A DNA stretch of 64,000 bases from Diphasiastrum complanatum. Taxonomy: Eukaryota > Streptophyta > Lycopodiopsida > Lycopodiales > Lycopodiaceae. Below the pieces are notes generated by a model. It made no database searches, was not told the origin of the DNA, and saw nothing but the letters and a program-made list of their open reading frames with translations. The position numbers were made by a program, and so were the translations under genes. Positions within the stretch are counted from its first letter, which is position 1. The number at the start of each line of letters is the position of its first letter. The stretch covers positions 13,732,049 through 13,796,048 of the forward strand of contig CM055095.1 of assembly GCA_029204225.1 (NCBI GenBank), given 5' to 3'. Shown piece after piece: positions 42,701 through 54,697 of this stretch.

Positions 42701-43730
42701 CTAGGATTCACTAAGGAGCGAGGGGGAGCGGTGGGGCTATTGATTGTCCGTGCCATCAGCAAATTGATGTTGACCTTGCTCTTGGACTGTCTCTCTAGCC
42801 TGATCTAGGGCTTGGGCTTCTTTCACCCACTCCTTTATGCGTCTAAAGTTACCTTGCTCAATGGTGGGATTTGGGTATTCACCTACATATAAGGATCCAG
42901 ATGATCAGTTAGCAAGACCAGTGGTAGCAGATTTGAATGGCTCCTTCTCTTTTTGTTTTTGGGCTCTTGTCTGGATGAATATTGGCATGTAGATATCTTG
43001 GGCTCTCCTACCACACTCATCAAATATAGAGGGGTAGAGACCTCTCATTGCTTCTCCGTTCTTGTTGGACACACAAGATATGGGTGTCCGTATCCGCAAT
43101 CCCGGCATAAGGGCACTTGTGGCTTGTTAGGGCACTTGGCGATTCTATGGTTCTCTCCGCATCCGTAGCACTTGATGGGAGCTCTAAATCCATTACCTCT
43201 AAGTTGATTGGTGTATATAGACACTAATTCTCCATTCTCTCAGTCTATGAAATGCACTAGAATAGATTCCTGCGCTTCCTCTCCAAGATAGTAGGATTCT
43301 TCGGTCACTTCGACCATGTTCAACTGTTGAGCAGTTGGTTGCGATTTTCGTACTACTAACCTTGGGTTCGGAGGGGAATGGGAGGTAATGTCAGTCTAGA
43401 TGGTGGTTGGGGTAAGGCACCTTGGTAGATCTGTAGAAATCGTCGCGGATCTCCCTTGCCATCAAATCTCGAAAGGTTGATCTTGAAAAAATTCTGGACT
43501 ACGTGGGGCACGAACGGCGTAGGATTGTCCATTGGGGGTGGATCTACGTCGACGGGTTCGGGTAATATTTCCATCGGTACGTTGATAAATTTCTCTAATT
43601 CAGGGGGATCCAGGGTGGATAATCTTCTACCGGATCTCAGATGCATACACAAGAATGGATGTTGGGACTCCTTTTTTTTCATTTTTCGATTGCTTTTGAT
43701 CTTTCTCTGGTTCTTTTTTCTCAAGTAATA
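39768..43730 (-). mobile_element. Ty3/gypsy fossil, second non-chromodomain lineage (gag to reverse transcriptase)
   Basis: On the minus strand: the gag start (43724-43356, LRSGRRLSTLDPPE, FFKINLSRFDGKGDPRRFL), zinc-knuckle-like pairs (about 43180-43070, CGENHRIAKC), protease with ESAIVDGGSGVNIIS (about 42360-42290), a long spacer (41990-40860), reverse transcriptase (40663-40445, WASPIVVVPKKNGKLRIC) and its end (40034-39768, HCNYYRRF). Integrase is not present in the window. It is broken in many places and appears old. Confidence 0.85.
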
Positions 43731-43734
43731 TTTT

Positions 43735-44328
43735 TGTAGATCTTTTCTATGTATAGGTGATTAGATGATGGATCTAATTAAGGATCAAATCGATACAGTA
43801 ACAAACTCAGTTCAAGATCGGACCGAGATCTAAATAAAGGCAAGATGGATGCAAAGCGGCGTAAATGCAAACCCAAAAGACAATCGGAAAAATGAAAACA
43901 ATAGAAAAATTATAGATGGGTTCTGATAGTCAAATATTCAGAAGAAACATTAATTTTCTCTGTTGGCGAGTAATAGGCAAATTATACTATAGGTGAGTAA
44001 TAGGATTATAACTACTCGTCGAGATGTCTGCCTTTCCTAATTGATAATCAGAACGCTTTGCAAAAGTGGCGAGTAAATTGGAAAAGATGACGAATAATAG
44101 GAGGGCAAGTAATAAATTATAACTCGTCGGTCTCTCAGATGGTAGATCGGTGCGTGTACAGGTCTCTGCTCTGATGGCGAGTAAAGATAGTGAACAAAAA
44201 TTGAAAAAAGCTCTGATGGCGAGTAATCGGCGAGTAAACAAAAAAATGCCCATTGGTATTTTAGATCTATCTCTACTTCTCGCGCCTTTGGCTTACGAGT
44301 ACAGTGCACCATTTAAGGATATCTAGCA
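43735..44328 (-). other. Leader/5' LTR region of the Ty3 fossil with a GGCGAGTAAT motif cluster
   Basis: A primer-site-like sequence (complement of GGTTCTGATAG, near 43919) suggests that the 5' LTR lies to the right of about 43930. Eight copies of GGCGAGTAAT or one- to two-base variants lie at 43965, 43992, 44068, 44089, 44104, 44176, 44218 and 44229. No gene is seen. Confidence 0.45.
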
Positions 44329-44755
44329 TTATATTACTGATAAATCTAACTCGTATGCCAACTCAGCCATGCTTTCATTCCCATTGTCGTAAAATCTATT
44401 GGTGGGGAGACGCTGGGCTTTGTCTTCGCTCGGGCCGGTCTGCAATCTTGTTGACCTTCTGATATTGGCTTTCTCGGTGAATCTGGATTTTGGAACTCCT
44501 TTTTGGTTGTTCGTCAACGTTCCTTGGTGTAGTTTGGCGGCATGATAACATGCGGCACTTTCGGCATTTGTTATAAGATCAAAAATTGAACTTTCTTCAT
44601 ACCAACTTGGTGAGGAGAAAACAACTTTCCCTGCTAGCTCATTTGACAGAATTTCTACACTCTCTTTAACTTTTGAATGTGTTGTCAGTGGAGCAATGGG
44701 AAAATCCTCTTTCTGAGTTTTGATTAACACATATTCAAATTGAATGATATAGTCC
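44329..44755 (-). other. Unidentified 133-codon open frame
   Basis: The minus-strand frame runs from about 44755 (if upstream in-frame codons GDYIIQFEYV are included) to TAA near 44329. It has a protein-like composition, with a basic patch (EKANIRRSTRLQ) and an acidic end (SMAELAYELDLSVI). An AG before GGGGACTATATC could be a splice acceptor. It could be the last exon of a host gene or part of a retroelement; no family is recognised. Confidence 0.3.
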
Positions 44756-44839
44756 CCTCATAGCTCACACAAACATCCTGTAATCCGTTAGAAGAATCTT
44801 TATCAGAATCATCCGTTGGAAGCATCTTCATCAAAATCT

Positions 44840-45585
44840 TCTAACACAAGATATGTGAGGCTTGTGGACTTTCAAAGACTCACAAGACATCCTACAACAG
44901 ATCCTTGACAAAATCTACCTCTCTTTTAGATCTTATGCATTCTGGTGTACATTCCTTTTCACATGCTAGTAATGGAGGTGCCTTGATGTATGTGACTTTC
45001 ATAGATGATTGTATTAGATTTAATTGGATAGATCTATTGCCAAAGAAGAGTCTTGTATATGAAGTTTTTGTTAAGTTTAAATATCTTGTTGAGAAGCAAC
45101 TTAGTTCTAACATCAAAGTACTAAGATGTGATAATGGAGGAGAATATATCTCCAATAGAATGAGAGATTTTTGTGAGAGTAATGGCATAAGAAGAGAGTT
45201 CACATATTCCTACACCCCCCAACAAAATGGGGTGGCCGAGAGAAAAAATAGATCTCTATGTGAATGTGCAAAATCCTTGAGATTAGATGCATCTCTACCC
45301 ATTTATTTTTGGGGAGAGGCTATTAAATGTGCTAATTTTTTTGTGTAATAGGCTTACAAGCAATGCCATTGGTGAAATCTCACCATATCAAGCTTTGTAT
45401 GGCAATAAGCCAAGTGTAAAAGATTTAAAAGTTTTTGGATGTATTTGTTATGTCCATATTCCTTTAGAAACAAGAAAGAAAGAGGATTCAACTTCTTTCA
45501 AAAGAATTTTTGTTGGCTATAGTGAACATAGCAAAGAATATAGAATTTTTTATCCTATTTCAAAGAACATAAAATCCATGACATA
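44840..45585 (+). mobile_element. Ty1/copia fossil, integrase part
   Basis: The plus strand shows the integrase zinc-binding end (CEACGLSKTHK), the core (MYVTFIDDCIRFNW, RCDNGGEYISN, YTPQQNGVAERKNR) and the segment after it (GCICYVHIPLETRKKED, IFVGYSEHSKEYRI). The sequence is close to the integrase of element C. It stops abruptly at a CA-rich minisatellite near 45585. It is broken in at least one place. Confidence 0.88.
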
Positions 45586-45815
45586 TATAGACACACATAG
45601 ATACACACACACACTTACAATGTACATACATATACACACATGCACACACGCATGCCCACACACATGCACACATGCACACATGCCCACACGCATGCACACA
45701 TGCACAAATGCATGCCCACATGCATGCACAGATATATGCACTCTCATGAATACACACGCATACATAAACACATGCAATCACGTACATACACATACATACA
45801 TCGGCCACCCATCAA
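45586..45815. repeat. CA/ATGC-rich minisatellite
   Basis: An irregular array of CACACATGC-like units, about 9-10 bp each. Frames through it give Cys/His-rich peptides that are not genuine zinc proteins. Confidence 0.9.
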
Positions 45816-45916
45816 CGACCATCGCTTTCCTCCTAAACCATCGGCCACCATCCAAATCATTGGCCGTCACCCAAATCATTGGAAGCCCGGGGCCGTCAAC
45901 GACGGGCTTACATACT

Positions 45917-45928
45917 TGTGTGTGTGTG

Positions 45929-46010
<82 letters not shown>
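45917..46010. repeat. (GT)n microsatellite, about 45 units
   Basis: A nearly perfect GT run of about 94 bp with one interruption, ending just before element C. Confidence 0.96.
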
Positions 46011-46012
<2 letters not shown>

Positions 46013-46037
46013 AGTTGTGTGTGCCCGTCGTTGACTG

Positions 46038-46762
46038 TGTGAAGTTTTTAGCACGTGTGAACTTCACCACACACCCTACAGAATCTTGAGGTGTTGTGAT
46101 TGCACAAGATTGATCAAAGAACAGTATGATTGAAAAATCTAAGGCAAGAGCACAATGGCATACATCTGATGAAAAAATCTAACTCTTAACTATGAGAAAT
46201 GAATGTCAGAAATTATTCTAAGTGTTCATTATGGGAAAAAGAGACTGCTCTCGGGTAGAGAGAGAAAATCATACATAGAAAACTCGGGTAGAGAGAGAAT
46301 GAGTCCAAAACACCAAAATCTCAATATTCACAATATGGCAAAACATGCCCAACATTCCATACATGAGAGAGACTCAAATTCCTACAGTGGAGTTGCATGG
46401 AAAGTCCACTTAACCGAACTAATTCACCTACCAGAGATTCACATGTGTAACTGCATGCATGTATGTTGCATGTACTGCATGTCAACTCATAAAATTGCCT
46501 AGACATATGTAGATCACAGAAACTACTTTGCATGTTGCATGCATTGCATGTGGCTTGCATGCATACAGTAAGACTTTGCATGCTATCTAAACATCTGCAT
46601 GTCATCATAATTGAACCTATCTAACTCAAAAATCCGAGCTACACTAGAAGGATATGTGCTCAATTCACACTCCTTATATGTACCACATGAAATCTAGTGG
46701 AAATCATCATGGACATGACCCCAAACTCGAGATAGAAAGATAATATTTTAGTAATCTTCACG
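46038..46762 (-). mobile_element. 3' LTR of element C
   Basis: 725 bp, pairing with 51517-52292. It has a dense cluster of TGCATG (RY-type) motifs at about 46449-46605. Confidence 0.92.
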
Positions 46763-46776
46763 CTCCTCCTTAAAAT

Positions 46777-48837
46777 TTATGTTCCTATCAACATAGATTT
46801 CGAAATTAGGCCAAGTTTAGAACTCATCTTCATAAAGACATTCTTGAGTAGAGGCTTGCTGAGAAGATCTACAACACAATCTGAAGATGAAACATGCTCC
46901 AATGAGATCTCTCTTCCAATGACTTTTTCTCTTACAAAATGATGAGCCACTTCAATATGCTTGCTCCTTGCATGAAAGACTGGATCATTTGCAAGAGCCT
47001 GAGCAGAAGTGTTATCATTCTTGATAATTGGTAAATCTTCATCTGCATAACACTTAAGCTCCAAAAGTAGCCTTTTGATCCATAAAACCTCCTTTGTTGT
47101 GGTTGTAAGAGATTTGTATTCAGTTTCATAGGATGATAAGGAAATAGTTGCTTGCTTCTTTGATAGCCAAGAAACCAAATTTCCTCCAAGAAATATAGTA
47201 TAAGCACCTGTGGATTTCCTATCCAACCAGTCTCCTGCAAAATCTGAATCTGAAAAAGCAATCAAAGTCAGATCTTCTCCTTCATAGTATAGTCCATAAT
47301 CCAAGGTAGAAGATATAAACCTCAAGACTCTTTTAGCCAACTTCCAATGATATAACTTTGGATCCTGCATGTGTTGACTTAGCTTATGAACACAAAAGCT
47401 TAGATCAGGCCTAGTCATTGTTAACCAAATAAGTGAGCCAATAAGACTCCTATAAAGAGTGATGTCCTCAAAGGATTTTTTATCATCTTTAATAGGAACT
47501 TTTACAGTGTGCTCCATAGGTGTATCTATGCCTTTACAGTTCTCCATATGAAATTTCTTGAGCATGGAAGGTGCATATCTACTTTGGCTTATAAATGCAT
47601 GACCTTTCCAAAAATCTATTTCAAGGCCTAGAATATAGTGAAGAACTCCTAAGTCCTGCATCTTAAACTCAGTACCAAGTGCATGCTTAGTTTCTTCAAC
47701 TAACTTCTCACTGTTTCCACAAATAATGATATCATCTACATAGATGAGAAGAATAATTACAAAGTTATCTACAAACTTATAATACAAAGAAGGGTCATAT
47801 TCACTTAGACAAAATCCGAGTGATATGAGATAGGAATTGAGCCTTGCATACCAAGACCTTGGTGCATGTTTAAGTCCGTGCAAACTTTTGAACAAAAAAC
47901 AAACTTTTGATTCATCACCTTCCTTCACAAAACTTGGAGGCTGCTCCATATAAATCTCCTCCTCAAGGTAACCATTGAGAAATGCATTATAAACATCAAA
48001 CTGGAACATACTCCATTTGTGAAAACATGCAAAAGAGATGAGTATTCGAATTGTTACCATCTTTGCAACTGGTGCAAAGGTATCTTCATAATCAAGACCT
48101 TTAATCTGTGAGTAGCCTTTGGCACAAAGTCTTGCTTTATACTTATTGATAGATCCATCATGATTATACTTGATTCTGAATACCCACTTACATCCGATCA
48201 TGTGCATGTTGTTTGGTGGCTCCACAAGCTCCCATGTGTTATTTGACATCAGGGCTTCAAACTCTTGGGTCATTGCTTCAACCCACTCCTTGGATTGAAA
48301 AGCTTCTTGGACATCCTTAGGCTCTTCATCTGATATAAAAAGTACATGATAGGAAGTTTCACCTTCCACTTGCCTTCCTTCTTCATCATATGTGAGCCTC
48401 CTTGGCTCAGATCTTGCTCGTGTAGATCTTCTAGGTGTGGTAGCTTGAATCTGCTCCTCCTCAAGCCTCGGCCTCACCTCTTCTTGAATAGCATCAAGAT
48501 TTATGATTGATCTTGCATGAGTCTCCTTGATCTGTGCATCATCCAAGTTAAATTTCTGATCTTCATGGAAGATCACATCTCTACTAACAACATTTTTGTC
48601 AGTAGAGGGCAAATAAATCTTGTATGCTTTTTTAGTATATGCATAACCTACAAAAATTCCTTTTACTGCACTAGGATCTTCCTTCTTCCTAGTTTCTAGA
48701 GGCACATGCACAAAGCATACACTGCCAAAAATCCTAAGATGATCTACCTTAGGCTTTTTCCTATACAACATCTCAAATGGTGTCTTTCCTCCTATTGCAA
48801 GATTTGGAAGTTTGCACATGCAACTGCCTCTCCCCAA
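46777..48837 (-). other. Element C reverse transcriptase/RNase H frame (fossil)
   Basis: 686 codons open. In order: end of integrase (GGKTPFEMLYRKKPKVDHL), spacer, reverse transcriptase (QFDVYNAFLNGYLEEEIYM, LLIYVDDIIICG) and RNase H (SDSDFAGDWLDRKSTGAY, NDNTSAQALANDPVFHARSK). All are standard copia pol blocks. This is the best preserved part of the element. Confidence 0.92.
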
Positions 48838-49570
48838 AATTCTTTAGGTAGAGAAGCTTCCAGCCTAATGGCTTCTGCACATTCACACAGAGTTCTATTT
48901 TTTCCTCATCAACTCCATTTTGCTGAGGAGTATATGAACAAGAGAACTCTCTTTGAATACCCTCTCTCTCACAAAAGTCTTTAAACTTATTGGAAGTGTA
49001 TTCCCCTCCACTATCACTTCTTAAAGATTTTAACTTGAAAGGAAACTGCTTCTCTACACGAGCTTTAAAAGTAAGAAAAACATCATAAACCATGGCTTTT
49101 GAAGACAACATATAGATTCAAGAATGTCTTGTATAATCATCTACAAAAGAGACAAAGCAGTTGGCTCCTCCTTTGCTCTTAGTTGATGAGAAATGAACAT
49201 CAGAGTGTACAAGTTCAAATGGTTGCTTTGTCTTGATACTTGATCTAGGAAAAGGTCTTTTGTGTGACTTTGCCAGCACACAAGCTTCACAAGGTAGAAG
49301 CTCCTTTCACAGTGTCTTTGGTAGACCAACAACTTTTCCTTCTTTGACCATAGATTGCATGGCTTTGAAATTGGGATGACCCAATCTCTTGTGCCACAGA
49401 TCCTCCTGTAGAACCTTGGTCTCATAAGCAATATCTGAAATGTTAGCACTCTCCCTAGAATCTAGTTTGTATAACTTACCAATTCTAGATCCTCTAGAAA
49501 TAACTTCATTTTCTCTTGAGATTATACACTTGTCAACTTGAAACTTGACATCCAATCCACTATCAAACAA
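48773..49570 (-). other. Element C integrase region (fossil)
   Basis: Zinc-binding segment with LWHKRLGHPNFKAMQSM (about 49410-49350) and core with RSDSGGEYTSNKF and CSYTPQQNGVDE (about 49040-48900). It is broken in this part. Confidence 0.85.
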
Positions 49571-50743
49571 CTATCCTACACTAACGAGATTCTTAGTCAA
49601 TCTAGGTACATACAGTACATCATGTAAGCAAAAAGATTTTGATGATGATGCATGCAATGGAATGCTACCTATTCCTTCAATCCTACACTCTACATCATTA
49701 GGAGTATATATTGACCTTTTTGCACCTAGATATGACATGAGATTAGTGAAAGAGTTCCTAGAACTAGACATATGGGAACTAGCCCCACTATCTATCCACC
49801 AGACTTCTTCATTCTTAAAAGGAAAAGATGAAAAAGTAGACATCATTAATGAATCCTCTCTTTCACTCTCTACACCCTCACACTCATCCTCATTAGTAAG
49901 GTTAGCTTGCTTAGATTGGTTCTTCTTCTTGAAATAGTTTGATGCATAATGTCCTTTCTTGCCACAGAAAAAACACTTGATCTTTGACAGCTTCTTCTTG
50001 CCACTGGATTTTGCACCTTGTGAGAACTGATCCTCACCACCTTCTTTGGCTTTGTCCTTTTTGAAGTGTTGTTGTCCTTTGCCCTTGCCTCTTGACTTGT
50101 CTCTGATGAAGAGTGCTTTGTCATCTCCACCATCTTTCAATGAAAGTCTGTTGATCCTCAACATCTTGTTCTCTTGCCTGCTTTCTTCAGCAATGAGAAC
50201 ACCTTGCAGTGTCTCCAAGGATGGAAGATCCTCTATGACAACATAAGTCTGCACAATATTGTCATACTCATCTCTAAGTCCATTTAGGACTACTTGAATA
50301 AGTTCAGTGTTCTTAAGAGCATCACTAGTACCAGCTAACTCTTGATGAAGATCCTTAACTCTCATGACATATGATGAAGCACTCTCATCTACTCTCTGAT
50401 AACTTAGAAATATTTGGTTTCTAAGTGTAAGCAATGTAGAAGTATTTTTGATTTCATAGATTGTTTTTAGAGTATCCCAAGCTTCCTTGGCAGGGGTGCA
50501 TGTACTGATCTCTCTTAACACTTCATTGGTAACATTCATTTTTATAAAATGAAGGTCAATTCTGGTTCTTTTGTGGAATGTTGTAGCTTCATTAGGTGCA
50601 GCAGGTTCTTCTTCAGCTCCACTCACAATATCCATTACATCCTGTAGAATCAACAATGATTCCATTCTGATTTTCCACATTGCATAATTGAAAGATGTTA
50701 ATCTCTCACTGTGCTCTAAGAAATGTGAACCGGATGAAGACAT
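49571..50743 (-). other. Element C gag and protease frame (fossil)
   Basis: 390 codons: gag head (FNYAMWKIRMESLLILQDV), the UBN2-type gag body (EAWDTLKTIYE, ELIQVVLNGLRDEYD), zinc knuckle CFFCGKKGHYASN (about 49984-49930), and the protease WWIDSGASSHMSSSR (about 49805-49760). The order is normal for copia. Confidence 0.9.
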
Positions 50744-51516
50744 CTTCTTGGTGAGAAATTCTAGTAATGATAAAAAATGGAGCTGAAAGAATGTTGCTTG
50801 CTATCTCAATCTAGGATCTAACACAGATGTTGATCCACCATATGAAATCTAGCAACAGATGTGAGAACAAATTCTCAATATAGAAAATCAATCTATCTTG
50901 AATTTGGATCTTGCTTCAGTTACAAAAGAAGAAGCACATGCAAGCAAGAAGTCTATCTCTCCCACGAGTTTCAATGTACTGATAAACTCTCTAGGAACTG
51001 ACTTTCAACTCAAACACAGTAATATGTGTGAAATGAAAAGTCTAAGACCTCATAACACTCACTTCTATCCAATTCTACTTGATTGACAGTGAAAATTGAT
51101 GAAAATTGTGACAAAGACAGATGTGTGCTCACTTTGGCATATCCCACGAGTTGAGTACCCTCTCAAACTCTCTGATTGCCTAGAGCTCATCTAAAAACAA
51201 ATCAAATTGATTTAGAAACCAGAGCAACACATTCTACTCTCTATACCTATCCAACAAGCTATAGAACATCAAATTTGGATCATTCCTTGAGAAGTAGCAC
51301 TCATTAATGAGGGCTGATTTCACACGTGTGAGCTCTCTGTCTGTACAGAGCTTCGCTGGATCAGATCAGCCTTGATTTGATCCACTTATTATCCACAAAT
51401 TGCTTGTTTCTCAGTGAGTTTGAATCCTTCTCCAAAATCCGAGTTCCTGCAAGCAAAAACACTGATGATATGATGTATACACCCTCACCTCTTCAAAGCA
51501 TAAAGCTCTGATACCA

Positions 51517-52292
51517 TGTGAAGTTTTTAGCACATGTGAACTTCACCACACACCCTACAAGATCTTACTGAGGTGTTATGATTGCACAAGATTGATCAAA
51601 AAACAGTATGCTTGAAAAATCTAAGACAAGAGCACAATGACATACATCTGATGAAAAAATCTAAATGTTCACTCTGAGAAATGAATGTCAGAAATAATTC
51701 TAAGTGTTCAGTATGGGAAAAAGAGGTTGCTCTCGGGTAGAGAGAGAAAATCATATATAGAAAACTCGAGTAGAGAGAGAATGAGTCCAAAACACCAAAA
51801 TCTCAATATTCACAATATGGTAAAACATGTCCAGCATTCCCTACATGAGAGAGACTCGAATTCCTATAGTGGAGTTGCATGAAAGTCTACTTAATTGAAC
51901 TAATTCACCTACCAAAGATCACATGTGTAACTGCATGCATGTATGTTGCATGTACTGCATGTCAACTCATAAAATTAACTGCATGCATGTATGTTGCATG
52001 TACTGCATGTCAACTCATAAAATTGCCTAAACATGTGTAGATCACGGAAACTACTTTGCATGTTGCATGCACTGATTGCATGTGGCTTGCATACATACAG
52101 TAAGACTTTGCATGCTATCTAAACATCTGCATGTCATCATAATTGAATCTATCTAACTCAAATCCGAACTACACTAGAAGGATATGTGCTCAATTCACAC
52201 TCCTTATATGTACAACATGAAATCTAGTGAAAATTATCATGGACATGACCCCAAACTCAAGATAGGAAGATAATATTTTAATAATCTTCACA
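51517..52292 (-). mobile_element. 5' LTR of element C
   Basis: 776 bp. It carries a 48-bp block with TGCATG motifs in two tandem copies (about 51929-52024), which is present once in the other LTR. Confidence 0.92.
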
Positions 52293-52867
52293 GACGGGCA
52301 ATGGACATCTGATGATCTAGGCCGACGATCTAGTGGGTATGCCCATCGTTGACAGGCGGGCGGCGATCTGGGTCATGGACGGGTCTCAAATAGTCAAAAG
52401 TGCCTTGAAATGGTCGTCAAATGGCCGCAAACAGACCTTATGCGGTTCTTTACGGTCTCAAATGGCCGCAAGTGCTCTCATGCGGTCCTAATGCGGTCTA
52501 AAATGGTCAGAAGTGCCCTGAAACTGTCAAAAATTGTGAGGATCGACAGTGGAAGTTGGAGCGAGCAATGGTTGAGCGAGCGTAGTGGGTCGAATTTCTA
52601 ACTGACAGTATCAAAATTTACACTGTTTCGAAAATATACAAAAAGTCAAAGAATATACACTGACTCGAGAAATTATACAATGACTCAAAAAAGTCTGATT
52701 TTGAGAATCGAAAAATTAGAAATTTTGGGTATCAAAAAATTTTGATTTTGGGGATCGAAAAAGTATGAATTCTAGGTATCGAAAAATTCTGATTTTGGAT
52801 ATCGAAAAGTTACAAATTTTTCGAGTCGATCTTATATTAAAAAAAATTTGATTTTGGATTTTGGGTA
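52293..52867. repeat. Degenerate simple repeats flanking element C
   Basis: Two successive repeat families. 52390-52530 has scattered AAATGGYCGCAA and TGCGGTC units. 52689-52865 has about five units of roughly 33 bp with GATTTTGGGTATCGAAAAATT-like cores. The sequence left of element C (45818-46037) resembles the first family (CCGTCGTTGAC), so it was one repeat region before the insertion. Confidence 0.7.
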
Positions 52868-53675
52868 TCGAAATTCGATTCTTTTGAAAAATTCGAATCT
52901 TTGGCAAAGTTCGAGTCTTTGAAAAATTTCGCGTCTTTTGAAAAATTTGAGTCTTTTAAAAAATTCGAGTCTTTGAAAAATTTTGAGTCTTTAGAAAATT
53001 CGAGTTTTTGGAAAAATTTGAGTCTTTGGAAATTTTCGAGTCTTTGGAAAATTTCGAGTCTTTTGAAAATTTCGAATCTTTGAAAAAATTCGATCCTTTT
53101 GAAAAAATCGAGTCTTTGGAAAAATTCGAGTGTTCGAAAAAATTTAAGTCTTCGGAAATATTTGAGTCTTTGAAAAAATTGGAGTCTTTGAAAAATTCGA
53201 ATGTTTGAAAAAATTTGATCCATTGGAAAATTCGAGTCTTTGAAATATTTCGACCCGTTGGAAAATTCGAGTCTTCGGAAAAATTTGAGTCTTCGAAAAA
53301 ATTTGAGTCTTTGAAAAAAAAATTTGAGTCTTCCAAAAAAATCGAGTCCTTGAAAAAATTCGATCATTTCGAAAAATTTGATTCTTCAAAAATATTCAAG
53401 TCTTTGAAAAAATTCGAGTCTTTGGAAATTTTTGAATCTTTTGAAAATTGCGAGTCTTTTATAAAATTCGAGTCTTTGAAAAAATTTGAGTTTTCTGAAA
53501 AATTCAAGTGTTCGAAAAAATTCGATCCGTTGAAAAAATCGAGTCTTTGGAAAATTTTGAGTCTTTAGAAAATTTTGAGTCTATGAAAAAATTTGATCCG
53601 TTGGAAAATTCAAGTCGTTGGAAAAAATCGAGTCTTTGGAAAATTTTGACTCTTTGAAAAAATTTGAGTGTTTGG
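52868..53675. repeat. 18-bp minisatellite, about 45 units
   Basis: Tandem units of 17-19 bp with consensus GAGTCTTTGAAAAAATTC. Several frames stay open on both strands, reading as KKFESL-type hexapeptides (+) or FFKDSN/FFQRLK-type (-). There is no start context, codon bias or flanking domain to suggest translation. Confidence 0.95.
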
Positions 53676-53689
53676 CTTTCCAACGGCTT

Positions 53690-54697
53690 CCATTTTGGCT
53701 TCCCAACAAATTTCCAACAAACAGCAATGCAAAATTTCATAACATTTATTTTGTTTTGTGAACGTTGTGTGACTTCAATAAATTCCTTGTAGCCTTGTTA
53801 ATTTGGCACACCAATGTTCAGAGGGTCTCCAGTTCTTGAAAATATGCAACCTCTTGGAATCTGAATGCTACTTCCTGTGATCGAAGTGGGGATAAGAGCT
53901 CCTTCAGAATCAAGTCTTGGCCTGAACAACAGAACAGAAAGGGCTCGTGAAAGGAAAAATGTTCTCGCTCTGTCTTGAAGCTCGCAGTCATGTGGGCAGG
54001 AAGTGCTTGAAATGGACAACTGGGAGAGGTCATCAGCCACCTCAACTAGTCCATCACTATGGAGGAAAACATTACTTCTTCAAGGTGGATAAACAAGTTC
54101 AGACGATCTCGTTTGATGAAGGGTTTTAGATATGCAAAGGTGGAAGTAGTTTCTACTCTTGTTCTGGTAGTGAAAGAATCACCCACAGTGGTTCAAGGAA
54201 TACATAAGAGAGGGAGGTTATAAAGTGCTTCAAGGAATAAATAAGAGAGTGAAGAATAACGCATCACCACATATATTTAAAAATTTATTTTGAAAGCTTA
54301 ATGTTGCTAGCAGATCAATAACCCTTTTTAAAACAAAGTAGACTATGTGGAGAGCACTCAAGCTCAGTTTTTTTGAATAAGTGGCTAGAATGTTTTAAGT
54401 GCAATCAGCTCCTCCTTGAACACAAATTGAAACCAGAAAGTTTTAATAGCCACAGTGGATGTGCATAATTATTTGCAATTTCATAAGTGATGCACATTCT
54501 AATTACTTCAAACCTATTCTGCCATGTTTACTATTTGTTTTACTTTGTCTCAAAGCCATAGTTTGCTTGTGATTAACAACACCAGGCTACAGCCCTCGTT
54601 GGGTTGGGGGTAGAAAGAAAACAGACCAATGCATTAGTTGTAAAGAAATTCCAAGCAATGCTGAGAAGCATCGTGTGTCATAAGATTAGAACACAAA
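53690..54697. other. Unassigned stretch with a possible exon on the minus strand
   Basis: On the minus strand 54045-53798 reads as a protein-like segment (VADDLSQLSISSTSCPHDCELQDRAR in part, ending GDPLNIGVPN). The block CPHDCELQDRAR resembles the spacing in adaptin-like proteins, but the rest does not extend the match. A second frame is open over the same bases. Beyond 54130 nothing is recognised. Confidence 0.3.

Larger units (their letters stand above)
46038..52292 (-). mobile_element. Element C: full-length Ty1/copia retrotransposon fossil
   Basis: About 6.25 kb in minus orientation, with LTRs at 51517-52292 (5') and 46038-46762 (3') and a 5-bp flanking repeat with one mismatch (GACTG/GACGG). 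The tRNA-Met primer site (TGGTATCAGAGC) adjoins the 5' LTR at about 51505-51516. Parts: gag and protease (50743-49571), integrase (about 49570-48773) and reverse transcriptase/RNase H (48837-46777). A purine tract lies at about 46763-46775. It is nearly whole, with a few breaks. The LTRs differ by about 5% by eye, so the insertion is older than element B. It landed in simple-repeat DNA. Confidence 0.93.

Noticed and set aside
45550-46042. Cys/His-rich peptides that look like zinc proteins
   Set aside because: They come from the CACACATGC minisatellite and the GT run, not from a gene. The 251-codon frame beginning at 45287 is copia integrase that runs into the repeat by chance.
52837-53568. 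KFESL/FKDSNF repeat proteins on both strands
   Set aside because: The unit length varies from 17 to 19 bp, both strands are equally open, and there is no start or promoter context; best explained as a minisatellite.
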